DNA of 64,000 nt from Pyropia yezoensis (lineage: Eukaryota > Rhodophyta > Bangiophyceae > Bangiales > Bangiaceae). Each line of letters begins with the position of its first letter. Positions within the stretch are counted from its first letter, which is position 1. The stretch is from contig CM020619.1 in the NCBI GenBank assembly GCA_009829735.1, positions 22,252,671-22,316,670 of the forward strand, read 5' to 3'. The notes below the pieces were generated by a model. That model was not told the DNA's origin. It was given only the letters and a program-made list of their open reading frames with translations, and did no database searches. A program made the translations under genes and the position numbers. Shown in pieces: positions 32,912 through 44,090 of this stretch.

Positions 32912-34198
32912 GCCACTCCGTCCTCCCGGTGGAGTCGGCGACGGCGGCGGTGTGGGAGCCCCCCACCGCAGCTCCGCCCCCCGTGCATCATCTGCACATA
33001 CGCCTTGCTACGTGCACCTCCATCGGCGGCACCACCACCGCCGCTGCAGCTCTTGACGGGAGCGGGCGGGCGCTGCCGCCAGCGGGCATCACCGGCGGGA
33101 AGGTGGTTGCCTTACCACCATTGGTGCATGTCGCGAGCTCGGCGCTGGTATTGTCGGCGACCACACCGTGGGCGCAGGCGGCGGGGCAGCATATTACGGT
33201 CCCCGCCGCCGCCACGACCCAATGGTTTGTTGGCGACCGCTGCGGCATCAGCGGTCGACTGTGCGAGTCGTTTGGGCGGCGTCGGGTGCTGGAGGGGAGG
33301 AGAGCTGGTGCTGGCGGGCGCCGCTGGCCGCTTTGTGGAACTCGTCGGTGCCGGGAGGGCGCGGCAGTGAGGAAGGCAGCGGTGAAACCCCGCCGTCACC
33401 CTACACATATTCGGACGAGGAGGATCGGGCTGGAAAAGGAGATGATCACACCCGCCGAGTGCGATTTGTTCTTGGAGGCGCGCAAAGCTCCACTCAGACG
33501 GCGGAGTGTGCGTCAAACCGCTGGGTGCACCATCGCCCTCATCATCCTCGTGGACGCCTCACCCGCCACCACATTCCTCCCTCCTGCGAGCACGACCACG
33601 CCCTCCCCCCCACTCTCCCCCCCACACAGTGGGCGGCGGTGAGCACCGTCACACCGCCAGTCTCGCTGCCGTCACCGCTCGCGCCGGCGGCGGTAGAATG
33701 TTGAGGCGGGCGCTTGAAAAAGGGAGCGGCGGGGCCAGCGGCGACATTGGTCGTCAAGGGCCGTGGCGCCGTCAGCCGCAGTCGGCATTCCGCCCGTACC
33801 GTCCACAGGAGACGGAGCGCGCGGCCGGCCGCTCCTCCCGTCGGCCTTGGCGGCGGGTGGGCGGCGGTGACAGGCACGTCCCCCGCGCTACCACCCCCGG
33901 CAGGACCCGGGCACGGCTCCACGCCAGGCACCCGTGCCGGGGATCGCCCCACGACGCCACAACCGCTCACGCGCACGCACGCAGTTGGGCGCGTCCGTCA
34001 CAACGGTCGCGTCGTCGAAAGGGGAGGACACCCGGCCGGTACCTCCAACTGTCGAAAGTAGTCAGGGCAGGAACGCGAGTGCCCGGGCGAGGACCACATG
34101 TGGGCTCTCCCCACCGGCCGCCGGGGTGCGCTACGGAGAGAGGGTCTTTGGGCGGCCCGCACCAATACGAAAGCACCCGCTCCCATGGCCGGCCGGCC
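32912..34198. other. No supported gene; one weak ORF
   Basis: The only ORF with some coding look runs on the plus strand to 33642 and includes WFVGDRCGISGRLCESFG and LEKEMITPAECDLFLEARK. It begins inside the minisatellite and matches no family I know. The rest is low complexity. Confidence 0.3.
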
Positions 34199-36188
34199 CT
34201 AAGAGACTGATTCTTCCGCCTTGGCGCGGCGGCTCAGCCGCAGCGCCACCCCCCCCCGCGGGCGGAGGACGGGCATGTAGCGGAGCCCTTCCCCTCCGTC
34301 AGCGTCGCCGACGACGGCCCAGGTGTGGCTAGCGAGTAGCGAGCGCACCGCCGCGCGGAGGAGGGAGAGGGCGAGCGCTCGACCGGGGCAGGGCCGCCCG
34401 GTGCCGCCAAAGGTGAGGGGCAGAGCGGGAGCGGTGGAGGGGGGGTGGGTGTAGGGAATGTCGGGGGTAGACGCCGAAGCGCCTCCCACCCCCACCGCCG
34501 GCTCGCCACATCCCGTTGCGCCCTCTCCGGGCGCCGACGTTGCCGCCGTCGACGCTGCTGTCGTCACCGCCACACCAGCGGCAGTGGCGGGACACTCGCC
34601 GCCGCCGGCGACTGCCGCGCCCCTCGCACCGCCCGCGCCGCCACAGCCGCACCGCGCGGCGGGGCGCAGCGGGCAGGTGTCGGCCCAGCCGACGCCCCCC
34701 CCCCCCCCCCCCCCCCCAGCGCTCCTCGCCCCCAACGGGCGGGACAAAACTCGCCCGGCCGCTCGTAAACCCGCGGGTCCCGGTTGGCGTGGGGGATGGC
34801 GTACCAGAGGCGCCCCCCCGCCGGCACCGCGTGGCCGGCAACCACCAGCGGCGGCGCGCCCGCGGGGGGGGCCACCCGGCAGCCGCCTAGGAGGGGGGGG
34901 TGCAGCCGCAGAGCCTCGGTGATGACCGCCTCGAGGAGCGGCGTCGGCGGGTCGCACGCCGTGGGGGGTGACGCGGCGGCGTCCGCGCGCGTTGGCAGAG
35001 CCGTTGCACCTTCGGCGCCGAGGCCCGTCGCCGCTGCAGCTGCCATCACAGCAGCCCCCGCCACCGTGGCCACTGCCGCCCGTCGCGCGTCCTCCTCGGC
35101 GGCCAGGTCGGCGAGCAGCGCTTCCCGCCCTGGCCGCCCAGTCTCAATTAGTACCGACGTGAGCGCAGACGCAAGCGCCTTGGGGATCACCCCCGAGCTG
35201 AGGAGCAGGAGGTGGGCGCGCGCACGCGGCAGCGCGTCTGCCGCCCCCACCGCTGCGTCGGCCACCGCGTCAGCAATGATGGCATCGACGAGGCGCGGGT
35301 GGCCGTCACCGGCGACGAAGCCGCCGTTGCTAGTAGCGGTAGCAGTGGCGCCGGCAGCGGCGGCGGGCGCGGCGCCGTCGGCGGACGCGGCGCCGCCGTT
35401 GTTGCCAGCGGGAGCAGCGGCGGTGCTGCCGATGGGGGCAGCGGCCGCAGCGGCATGGCGCCCCACGAGGCGGGCAACGTACGCGTCGAGCCACGCCCGG
35501 CCGTCGGCAGCTGCCGCCGCGGCGGACGCTAGCCCCCCCACCCGCACGGCCAGCGGCAGTGCGATGGCGCCACGAAAGTGGGCGCCAACCGCCGCACCCA
35601 CCCCACCATCCCTGGCAGAGGCGGTAGCGCCGACGGGTACGCCCAGCACCTGGGAGCGGGTGAGGGCGGCGGTGACCGCTTTGGCAAACCGGTACGCGTC
35701 AATAGTGCCGGCCATTCTGTCGCCGCCGCCGCCGCCATCACCGCCGCCGCTCAGCACGGCGCGCACGGCCGCCTCGGCGTCGGCCGTCACGCCCGGCGCC
35801 AGCTCCCCCCCCACCCGCCGCGCGCACCCAGCACGGTACACGGCGGCCACCCACGCGTCGTGCTCCCGTCCGTCAGACGTCAGGCCGTTGGGCGCGGGAT
35901 ACCCGCCCGGCCCGCCTAGTAGGTCGGCATAGGCCGCCCCCGCCGCCGCAGCAGGCGCGCCCACCACCGCCGCGGCGGCGGCGTGGCACGCTGCCACCGT
36001 TGTGGCGTGGCCCAGCAGGTGCGTGGTGAAGAGGGGACCGTACCGCCGGGAGCGGGTGGTGAGAAAGTCGACGGGGGACGCCAAAAACGGGACCGTGTCG
36101 GCCAGAGCGACGAGGGTGGACGGCCCGGGGGGGGGGGGTGGGCGGGGGGGGGGGGGGCGCCAGTAAAGAGGGAGCCAATGAAGCCCAT
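34199..36188 (-). CDS. Cytochrome P450-like protein (CYP85-clan-like), frame broken at two homopolymers
   Basis: Read from the ATG at 36188 (MGFIGSLFTG). Block 1: VPFLASPVDFLTTRSRRYGP and FTTHLLG, the N-terminal pattern of CYP26/CYP120-like P450s. Block 2: a helix with LLLLSSGVIPKALASALTSV in the I-helix place. Block 3: K-helix EALRLHPP (ExxR present). Block 4: HANRDPRVYERPGEFCPARW. Block 5: haem loop FGGTGRPCPGRALA with the axial Cys and Arg, then the C-terminus to the stop at 34199. Blocks 1-4 and block 5 are in different frames, switching at a C23 run (34695-34717); the N-terminus switches near G12 and G15 runs (36127-36158). P450s are haem-thiolate enzymes, usually monooxygenases. The usual (A/G)Gx(D/E)T(T/S) I-helix motif is missing, as in CYP7/CYP8 or CYP74 relatives. 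Substrate unknown. Confidence 0.7.
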
Positions 36189-38346
36189 GATGGTCCGGGG
36201 GGGAGGGGGGGGCGGGGGCTGGCAGGGCAGGTGGCAGGGGAGGGGAGCTGGGCCCACAGAGGGTGGCGGGCGAGCCAAAGCGGGGGGGAGAAGGACTCTC
36301 GGAACGGACGGCAGCCAGGGGGCGGCGTAGTCCCTAGCGTCTCAGTCCACAGCGCGGGGCCGACAAAGGCCGATGCGAGCGGCAGGCAGGGCCAACTAGC
36401 TGTCTTGAAGACGGACAGGAGGGGAAAGAGGGACGGGCGGCCAGGGCGCCCAGCACTAGACTGGGAAGGAACTCACTCAGCGCAGCTGCCGGAACCTGTG
36501 GCTTCCCCGCCCTTACTCGCGGCGGGCGTCGGCTGCGGCACGCTGCCGGCGGCGGGTCCACTAACTGCCGCGAGGGGATCCCCGGCGGAAAGAGCACGCC
36601 GCAACGAGCGCGGCGGCGGATGGATCCCGGGAGCGGGACCGGTGACGCCCGCATTGGGCGACGCCCTGTAACGGTGAACTAAGTTTCACCGCGGGGTCAG
36701 CAATTGCAAGGAAATTAAAAGGCGGGTCCTGCTCTGACCGCGACCGCCTCGCGGAAGCGTATGTCCGTCCCGGCTCTGACAGTGCTCCCATGGACGGATG
36801 GGCGGTGAGCCCATCCGCGCAGCAAAGATTGGGCGCGCCTGCAAAGAGGAGAGGGCAGCCACCCCCACCACACACACCCCTGTTGGAGAGTGCAGCTGCC
36901 ACTATTTACATACTACATAGGTACCGTCACGCCCCTCGTTCCGGGGGCCCACCCTATGCGGTGGCACCCGCTCAGGGTGCCGATGCAGGCGGGGCGCTGA
37001 AGCCAGAACCCACCATTGAAACTGCAACTGAAATCGCGTCGCGCGCCCAAGAGCCGCAATCTCGCCTCCTCAACGGGGGCACCCATCCTCGGAGAAGGTG
37101 GATTTGTATGTGTTCTCACCCTGCGGCCCGATTGGCCACTGTAGCCCACGGCGCTGCTTCACAGGCGGCAACGTACCGGCCAGGGACGGGCCATCGCTCG
37201 GAGACGACCCCCGGTCCAGAGCACCGCCCATCGGCCGCACGCAAGGCGGCCACGTCGTGTTGCTGGCGTGGACGGGCCGGCTGGGCCTTCCGCGGGGCTA
37301 CCGTAAGGCGTCTCTTGTCCGTCTTGGCGCCCGACCCCCTTACCACCTCTGGGCAGCGGTGGCCCGCTGGCCGTGGCCGTGCATCTGTCAGGGCACTCGT
37401 CGGCAGGGGGGGTCGCCGGTGCGGACGCGGACCGCTCTACATTCCCACAAGGCGGTGCAGGTGGCGTGGTGTGTGGTCGAGTTTGTGGTTGGGGGAGAGT
37501 GGCCCGAGGCACGGGGGGGGATGAGCAAGGGCAACGGAAGGTCATGGAGCTGTGGACAATTCCCCCCCACAGTGTGTGTTTTCGCTTTCATACTCTGACG
37601 ACCTCCGGTCGCATGCACCGAGTGCATGGGCCGGGCGGCCGAGCTCCAGCTCAGCGAAGCACCCTCTGCTTGCGCCCCCCACCTGAAGGCGCTCGCGCCA
37701 CCTTTGCCGCGCAGGAGTCGACCTCTGGGCGTTGTTGTGCTGCAACGCGTTTCCGGCACTCTGGCGGAGGCGGTGCGTGTCGGCTGCGGGGGTGTTGCCC
37801 ACGCGCCCCCACTCGGGGGGAGGCAGACGCCGTCGACGTCGTCGGCGAGAGCCGCGGCTGTGTGTGTGTCTGGCGTTGGCCCCCCCCCCACCCCCCCCCC
37901 CCCGCGCCTCGCCGCCGCGACAGGGCACGCACGGCCGTGCGCGCGCGCCCCGCTCTGCCTCGATTGACGACACGTCTGGTTGGCGGCGTGCCGCGTCGTG
38001 CGGGGTTCAGCGGCACGGAGAGGGGGTACGGAACGGTAGGGAGGTGAGGGGGGGTTGCGTGGGTGCGTGCATGTGCGCGCCTTGTGCGGTTCCCGTTGTG
38101 GCGTGACGGCCGGTGACGCGTGCCTTCTTGCTGCGCCAGCGTGGTCGCCGCCCACCCCTGCTGGTGCTGTTGCCCTGCCCTGTTTGTTTCGGGCACCCCA
38201 TTGAACGGGGAAGCGCCCGCAGCGGCTCGCCACGCCGCTGGTGCCGTGCCGTCCTTGCGCTGCCGGCCGGCGCGCACCGGTCGCGTGTGGGTCTCCCTCC
38301 GCCCACGCTCGTCTCCTCCATCTGCCACGGCAACACCCCCCGAACC
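36189..38346. other. Intergenic, no supported gene
   Basis: 2.2 kb separating the divergent P450-like and hydrolase genes. ORFs here overlap in most frames and lack domain-like content. Confidence 0.45.
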
Positions 38347-41300
38347 ATGGGCTCTGCCTACTCCCGCTACGTCTACCACCCGCCCTCTCCGCCCACCTAT
38401 GATGGCGCCGACGGGGAGCTCCTTTTCATCCGCCCCGCGTCGGGCAACGTGCCGAAAGCGTTCGCCGCCCACCAGCCGCTCCTGTGGCTCGGCCCCACCG
38501 CCGACGGTTCCATGCTGCCGGCCGTCCACTTTCGCTACCAGGCCGGCCGCCCCGCGGGCGCCCCCCCCGCCGACGGGCAGCCGCCGCCACCGCCCCCCGG
38601 GTCGCCGTCGGCCGCCGCCTACACGATGCTGCTCTGTCACGCCAACGCTGAGGATCTCGGCATCGCCGCCCAGTACGCGGCGGAGCTGTCCGACTCGCTC
38701 CACGTAGACTGTCTGGTGTTTGACTATAGCGGCTTTGGGCTGTCCCGCCGGGCGGGGCCGGCAGACTATGGGGCGCCCGACGGGGAAGGCGGCGGGGGGG
38801 GGCCAAGTCGCAGCACCGCCAGCGGCGCGCGCCTCTCCGCCCATGCCCGCCTGTCTGCTCACGCGCGGGCCGCGGCGAGCGGTCGATACGCCTCGCCCTC
38901 CTGGGCGGGGGGCGACCGCGCGGGTGGTGGCAGCAGCAGCGACCGAGGCGTCGCTGAAGGTGTCGACGTGCCCTCTTCTGCCGATGGCCTGGGCTCTGCT
39001 GCTGCAGTGGCGGGCGGGCGCCTCAAGCCATCGGAGCGCCTCCTCTACTCGGATGTGCAGGCAGCATACAACTATCTGGTCCGTACCTGCCGGCTCCCGC
39101 CAGCGCGTATCGTGCTTTACGGCCGCTCCCTCGGCTCGGCTGTTGCAACCCACCTGGCCGCGGCCGCCGAGGCCGTCGGCAGCGTTGGCGGCTTGGTGTT
39201 GATTTCTCCGCTTGCCTCGTGCCTGCGGGTGGCGACAAAGTCGGACGGCTTCACCATCCCCGGCGTCGACGCGTTTGACAACGCGACCATGATCCGCGCC
39301 GTGACCTGCCCTGTGCTCGTCGTGCACGGCGACGATGACTCGATCGTGCCAGTGGGTCACGGCAAACTTCTTGCGCAATCGGCGGCTGTGGCGGACAGCC
39401 CGTTTATTATCAGCGGCGGCGACCACAATAGCATCGAGAAGGAGCATCGGGATGCCATCTTTTGCAAGATCCATGACTTTCTCCGTCGAATCACCGCACC
39501 CACCTTCACGCCAACCATGTCTGGCTCATCACCGCCGCCTCTGCCGGCAGCCGTGTCGGCATACTACGATGCGTCTCGAGGAGGTGGCCATGGCGGGGAA
39601 CGCGGAGCGGGAGCGATGGCATCACTGGGTGACCGAGCGCATCCGACTACCCGTCAGGGGAGTCACGGTGGTGGAGGCGCAGACAGCTTCTTCGCCAGCG
39701 TCCTTCGAAGTGCGGCAGAAAAGGGCACGTGGTCGTCCACCGCTCTGGCTGGCAGCAGCTTTGAGGTAGCTGCTGCGGAAGAAAGGCCGACGATTGAAGG
39801 GCCCCCGACGCAGCCCGACCGTCTCGTGCGAACGAGCACATCGCTGGTCGCCCGCGAGTTCAATACCCTGTCTGACGCTCTCATCCACTTTGAGTCTAAT
39901 CTGCAGCTGCCGGGTGTGGAAGTGGAAGGGGTCGGGGCGGACGTGAACCGTGCGGGGGCATTTCTGCCTGAGAAGAAGATGGCCTCGTCCAAGGACGCAG
40001 CGGCATCTTCCAGACCGGGAGCACCGGACAACGACGAAAGTGGCGCTGGTGGCCGGTTTGTCGCCAGCGGCCAGGCCGTTGCTGCAACCTTCGCCGGCAT
40101 TAGTGGTGCTTGTGGCGAGAGTGTTCAACCGCGCGTCCACCGCACTACGTCGGAGAAAGCCAGACGGCGACAGCGCAGCCGCATGCACACAGACGACGAC
40201 CAGCAGACTGTGCGGTCCACAGCTACTTCTGCTTCCGCCTCCTCTTCCCGGGTGTCTACGACGACCCCCCCAGCTGCCCGCTCCCGAAAGATTTCCTTAC
40301 GCCGCGAAGGGCTAGGCCCCCGAGGCGGCGGCGGCAGCGGCACCTCCGTCTCGGGGTCAAGAACAGGCGCTCCCACAACCCTCGTTCGGACCAGCTCTGC
40401 CTCTAGTCGCGGGACCAATACGTCACGGTCGGCAGCACCGGGCGTAACATCCTCGCCGCTTCGAGTTGCCGAGCCTCTGGGCGCTGGGGTCGGGCTTCTT
40501 GACCTGGGCGCTCGCACGTTTGCGCACGCAAGCCGGTCGCGGCGAAGAGGGGGGCGCGCCAAGGGGGGGGCGGGGCAGCCGACCTCTGAGGGCGCCGCCA
40601 CGTTTGCGTCGTGGGGAGCTGCGGCACTGAAGAGGGCTGCTGCTGGAGGTGGTCGCCGTGCACCGTACCCGCTGGGCGAACCCTCCCCTACCGCTGACGC
40701 AGCTGCCACACATTCCGACGCTGTAGCTGCACCTCCCCAGTTGATGAGATCCCGCCCGCGACCGCCCGCGGACCACCCTCCCCCGCTGGACAGAACTCTC
40801 GCGCGGCCTCCTGCCAACGGTCCACTGTCGGCTCGTCAGTCGGCGGCTCTGCACCGGGCGGCGATGCTGAACGATCCACCCATGCCGGCGCTGCCAGCCA
40901 AGCGCAGCGCAGCGCGATGCGCAGCTGACCAGGAGACCCTTCACAGAGGGGTTGCAGTTGACAAACGCACCTTGGAACGGCCAGCGGCCGCGGTGGATGT
41001 GCAAACAACGGCCGACATGGAGCTGGTAGTGGAAGACCCGGTCGACGGCGGCAGCAGCAATGGTGACCGGGAACGACTGGGATTCTCATCATCTGACCCC
41101 TTGACGATACCTTCTGCTGCACCGGCCATCTCGTCAACCTTGACAACCCAATTGGCGAAGGACACCAGCCTGGATGCTAGTGCTAGACCCGTGCGCTCCT
41201 CTTCTCGCCTTTCTTCTGCTCGATCCGCGACTCTTGGGATGCCGGCCTCCTCTGAGGCGCTGTGTCCGTCGCCGGGCTTGCTCGGCATGGGAGACCGCGT

Positions 41301-43248
41301 CAGCTCCGTGGCGTCTTCCTCGCACCTTTCGGGCACCACTTCGTACCTGCTCACCGCCACGCTCGTGGCTCAAACTGCGGCGAGCAGCTCTGGTGGGGAG
41401 GCGCCAGCAGTTGTGGCGGGCGCTTTCTCTCCGACAGCAGGCTGTGACTTTGTGGCCGTTCGTGGCATCAGCAATCGTCCTTGGCCACCAAGGGAGGTCG
41501 CGGCGGCGAAAGCGGCGGCGAAAGCGGCGGCGACGGCGGCGGCGACGGCGTCCAAGGTGTCAGGAGGACGTGCTGATTTGGAGACCCTGTCGCCATCGCC
41601 GTTATCGGCGCCTCGGGCGCCCGCAAAGCCATCGACTGTGCACGGAACTCGACCTACCATTTCGCGCGATTATCCACGAGCGTGCGATGCCAAACAATCA
41701 CCCGCGTTAGAGCCTTCCGCAGTGCACAAGGCCTACCCGCTGACGTCTGGTTCAACTGCTGCTCACGACAACAAGGACATGTGTGACGAAGCGACGGCGC
41801 AGCTCAACCCCCGTCGTTCCCGATCTTGGACGATGGGCACCGGCCGACGTGAGCAGCGACAAGGAAAGGGTGGTCCCAGCCGCATTTCTCGATCTCGATC
41901 ACCGACTAAGGGCCGCGCTCTTCTGTACGGCCACAATGAGACGGCGGCGGCTACGGCACAGCCACGCTCAGGGCGCGGCGGACGTGATCGCCAGGCGGTC
42001 GACAGTCGCGGGGGCAAACCGAGCGCACACCATACAGGTGTCTCGTCGCGCCACGCAGCAACGTCTACATGGGCAGCCGTGCCTACGCTGCAGCTGCCAC
42101 CATCTGATTCTCTTGTCACGCACGCACCGGACCGGACGGGTGCAAGTGATAGTGGCGGCGGTGCGGTGGGAGCAGTGAGCGGCGGGCGGCGCATCGTCGG
42201 GTCCGCCCTGCGGCGGGGCGAGGGCGGTCTTGTTGAGCGCCTGCCAGTCTTGCATGAGGCCGGCGGGACGAGGGAGGGCGGTTGCCCCCCTCGGTCTACC
42301 ACTGGCAGCGGTGGCGGCGGCAACCACGACCACAGCTGTCACGAGCATGCTTCCCGTCCTGCAGGCCGCCCCACCCGGCCGTTGTCTAATCCTGTCCGGC
42401 AGGCGGCGCCACGCTCGGCATCTGCCGGATTGCAGTCCAGTCCAAGGCAGAACCGACACGCGTTGCCAGCAGGCCGTCAGCACGAGGCGGCGGCGCCCCG
42501 TCACGATAGCGGCAGCGGCGGGCGGCAACGGCGGAGGCAGAGGTGGACCAGTGATGCACTGGAGCCGATGCCCGCGCTGCGGCCTGGACGCGGAGACGCC
42601 GGAGCAACAGGTGGGATGGGAACCGTCTCCGGCGGGTGTGGCATTGCTGCTGGTGCAATTCCCGCGGGCCGTCGTGCATCCCCAGCGCCGGAGGACGTGC
42701 GCCCGCGGCAACAACGCTCGGGGAGCCACGGGGCGGGCGGCTACAGCAGCATTCGCACTGCCCCCTATTCGGCTCACGCGCAACCCCGCGCTCACGACCG
42801 GGCTTGTGAGGAGGTGCGTGTCCCACGCGGCCGCCACCCCCACCAGTCGGTCCCCAGCACAGCGGCATTGGCAGCAGGCGCTGGCGGCAGCGAGGGCAGC
42901 GCCGTCCCCGCCGTCCCTGTCGGGGGAGTCGCCAGCCCCGCCCGGGGCTACTCCATCTGCCGGGAGCGCCCCCCCCCCACGAGCAGCGACGGCGTTTCCC
43001 TCCGCCACCTGCGGCGGTTTGTCGGGCCCTTTCCGTCGGCCACGCCCTCTGCTTCCGCCCGCCGCACCAGCGCGGGGTCTGGGTCGGGGCGGCCGGCCAA
43101 GGCGGGTAACTCTGGCCGGCCGACTAAAGTTGGTGGGTCGGGTACGAAGCCGGGCGTGGCGGGGGGGGGCAAGGCCGACAAGGGGGGTCGGGGGGGAGGG
43201 TTAGGTGGCGGATTTTTTCGGGGCCTCTTTCACCGTCGGCGGGCATAG
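38347..43248 (+). CDS. ABHD17-like alpha/beta hydrolase with very long disordered tail
   Basis: From the ATG at 38347 one exon encodes 1,633 residues. The N-terminus MGSAYSRYVYHPPSPPTYDG matches plant ABHD17-type proteins, with Gly2 in an N-myristoylation context. The hydrolase core follows: HANAEDLGIAAQYAAELS, DCLVFDYSGFGLS, then a roughly 90-residue Gly/Ser insert. ERLLYSDVQAAYNYL precedes nucleophile elbow GRSLGS (Ser261); the acid lies in HGDDDSIVP (Asp329-331) and the catalytic His in GGDHNS (His360). ABHD17 enzymes remove palmitate from membrane-associated proteins. The core ends near residue 383. The remaining 1,250 residues are Ser/Arg/Pro/Ala-rich without a recognised domain, ending in the basic FFRGLFHRRRA. 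Homologues are usually 300-400 residues. The tail frame is open throughout, which supports it, though GC-rich DNA opens long frames by chance. Confidence 0.85.
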   Translation: MGSAYSRYVYHPPSPPTYDGADGELLFIRPASGNVPKAFAAHQPLLWLGPTADGSMLPAVHFRYQAGRPAGAPPADGQPPPPPPGSPSAAAYTMLLCHANAEDLGIAAQYAAELSDSLHVDCLVFDYSGFGLSRRAGPADYGAPDGEGGGGGPSRSTASGARLSAHARLSAHARAAASGRYASPSWAGGDRAGGGSSSDRGVAEGVDVPSSADGLGSAAAVAGGRLKPSERLLYSDVQAAYNYLVRTCRLPPARIVLYGRSLGSAVATHLAAAAEAVGSVGGLVLISPLASCLRVATKSDGFTIPGVDAFDNATMIRAVTCPVLVVHGDDDSIVPVGHGKLLAQSAAVADSPFIISGGDHNSIEKEHRDAIFCKIHDFLRRITAPTFTPTMSGSSPPPLPAAVSAYYDASRGGGHGGERGAGAMASLGDRAHPTTRQGSHGGGGADSFFASVLRSAAEKGTWSSTALAGSSFEVAAAEERPTIEGPPTQPDRLVRTSTSLVAREFNTLSDALIHFESNLQLPGVEVEGVGADVNRAGAFLPEKKMASSKDAAASSRPGAPDNDESGAGGRFVASGQAVAATFAGISGACGESVQPRVHRTTSEKARRRQRSRMHTDDDQQTVRSTATSASASSSRVSTTTPPAARSRKISLRREGLGPRGGGGSGTSVSGSRTGAPTTLVRTSSASSRGTNTSRSAAPGVTSSPLRVAEPLGAGVGLLDLGARTFAHASRSRRRGGRAKGGAGQPTSEGAATFASWGAAALKRAAAGGGRRAPYPLGEPSPTADAAATHSDAVAAPPQLMRSRPRPPADHPPPLDRTLARPPANGPLSARQSAALHRAAMLNDPPMPALPAKRSAARCAADQETLHRGVAVDKRTLERPAAAVDVQTTADMELVVEDPVDGGSSNGDRERLGFSSSDPLTIPSAAPAISSTLTTQLAKDTSLDASARPVRSSSRLSSARSATLGMPASSEALCPSPGLLGMGDRVSSVASSSHLSGTTSYLLTATLVAQTAASSSGGEAPAVVAGAFSPTAGCDFVAVRGISNRPWPPREVAAAKAAAKAAATAAATASKVSGGRADLETLSPSPLSAPRAPAKPSTVHGTRPTISRDYPRACDAKQSPALEPSAVHKAYPLTSGSTAAHDNKDMCDEATAQLNPRRSRSWTMGTGRREQRQGKGGPSRISRSRSPTKGRALLYGHNETAAATAQPRSGRGGRDRQAVDSRGGKPSAHHTGVSSRHAATSTWAAVPTLQLPPSDSLVTHAPDRTGASDSGGGAVGAVSGGRRIVGSALRRGEGGLVERLPVLHEAGGTREGGCPPRSTTGSGGGGNHDHSCHEHASRPAGRPTRPLSNPVRQAAPRSASAGLQSSPRQNRHALPAGRQHEAAAPRHDSGSGGRQRRRQRWTSDALEPMPALRPGRGDAGATGGMGTVSGGCGIAAGAIPAGRRASPAPEDVRPRQQRSGSHGAGGYSSIRTAPYSAHAQPRAHDRACEEVRVPRGRHPHQSVPSTAALAAGAGGSEGSAVPAVPVGGVASPARGYSICRERPPPTSSDGVSLRHLRRFVGPFPSATPSASARRTSAGSGSGRPAKAGNSGRPTKVGGSGTKPGVAGGGKADKGGRGGGLGGGFFRGLFHRRRA

Positions 43249-44090
43249 CATGTGGCATGCGCTGGGTACTCTTCACGCTCTACCTTTCCCGACGAGCAGA
43301 TGGTGTCGTTATATGTCTGTTGAGCAGCGCGCATGGGGCTCTGCGTGTTTACTGTGTGCCCCGTGGGATGAATCCCCTCTCGCCGCTTCATGCAGCGGGG
43401 CGACTACAGGAAACGGCTCGAAAACATACCGTTTTCCTCCTCTCTTGGTCGTTGTCGCATTCCTGTATGCATGCGGCATGGTCATGCCACTGACGTTGTG
43501 CTTCGCTCCTGGTCGAGAGCTGGAGGGCAAAGAAAAAAAGAGCCAGAAATATCTTCGTAGCGCTGGAGACTCTCCAACGAGAAGCGTGCGCAAGACGAGC
43601 CGACAGATGGCGCGTCCCAAATACAGACAAACAGGCAAGGATACACAAAAATCGCCTTTGAGGTCGAGCGCACCCAAGCAAAACGAAAACGGCAGAAGAA
43701 CGACGAGGATGGGCGTCGACGCAAGAAGGGACAAAAAAAGAGGCGGACATGGGCTATGGACGGCGGGTCACGGAAACGGGATCACGCGGCCAGGACAATC
43801 CGCCATGGCGGCGGAAGACAAGGTCACTGCCGGGACAGACGACACCGCTAGCCCACACACCCGGTTGGGCCACCAACGCCATGGCCGGGCGAGCCCCAGC
43901 TGCCACCAGTCCATCAAGTCCGTGGTGCTGCCGCGTCTGTCGCCAAGCCGCCTACACCGTCACACCGCCACCGTCACACCACCGCGCCACGCAAGGGGGT
44001 GAGGACGCGGGCACGCCCTGCTGCCATCAAGACGGGCTATTCCATGACAATCAGGTTGGTCCGCTGCCCCCCCTTTCCCCCAACTCTTCC
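43249..44090. other. Intergenic
   Basis: No gene recognised between the hydrolase and the Cys/Met-rich ORF, which are convergent. 43500-43760 is purine-rich. Confidence 0.45.

Noticed and set aside
41968-43008. 346-residue minus-strand ORF
   Set aside because: Shadow of the disordered tail of the ABHD17-like protein; no recognisable domain.
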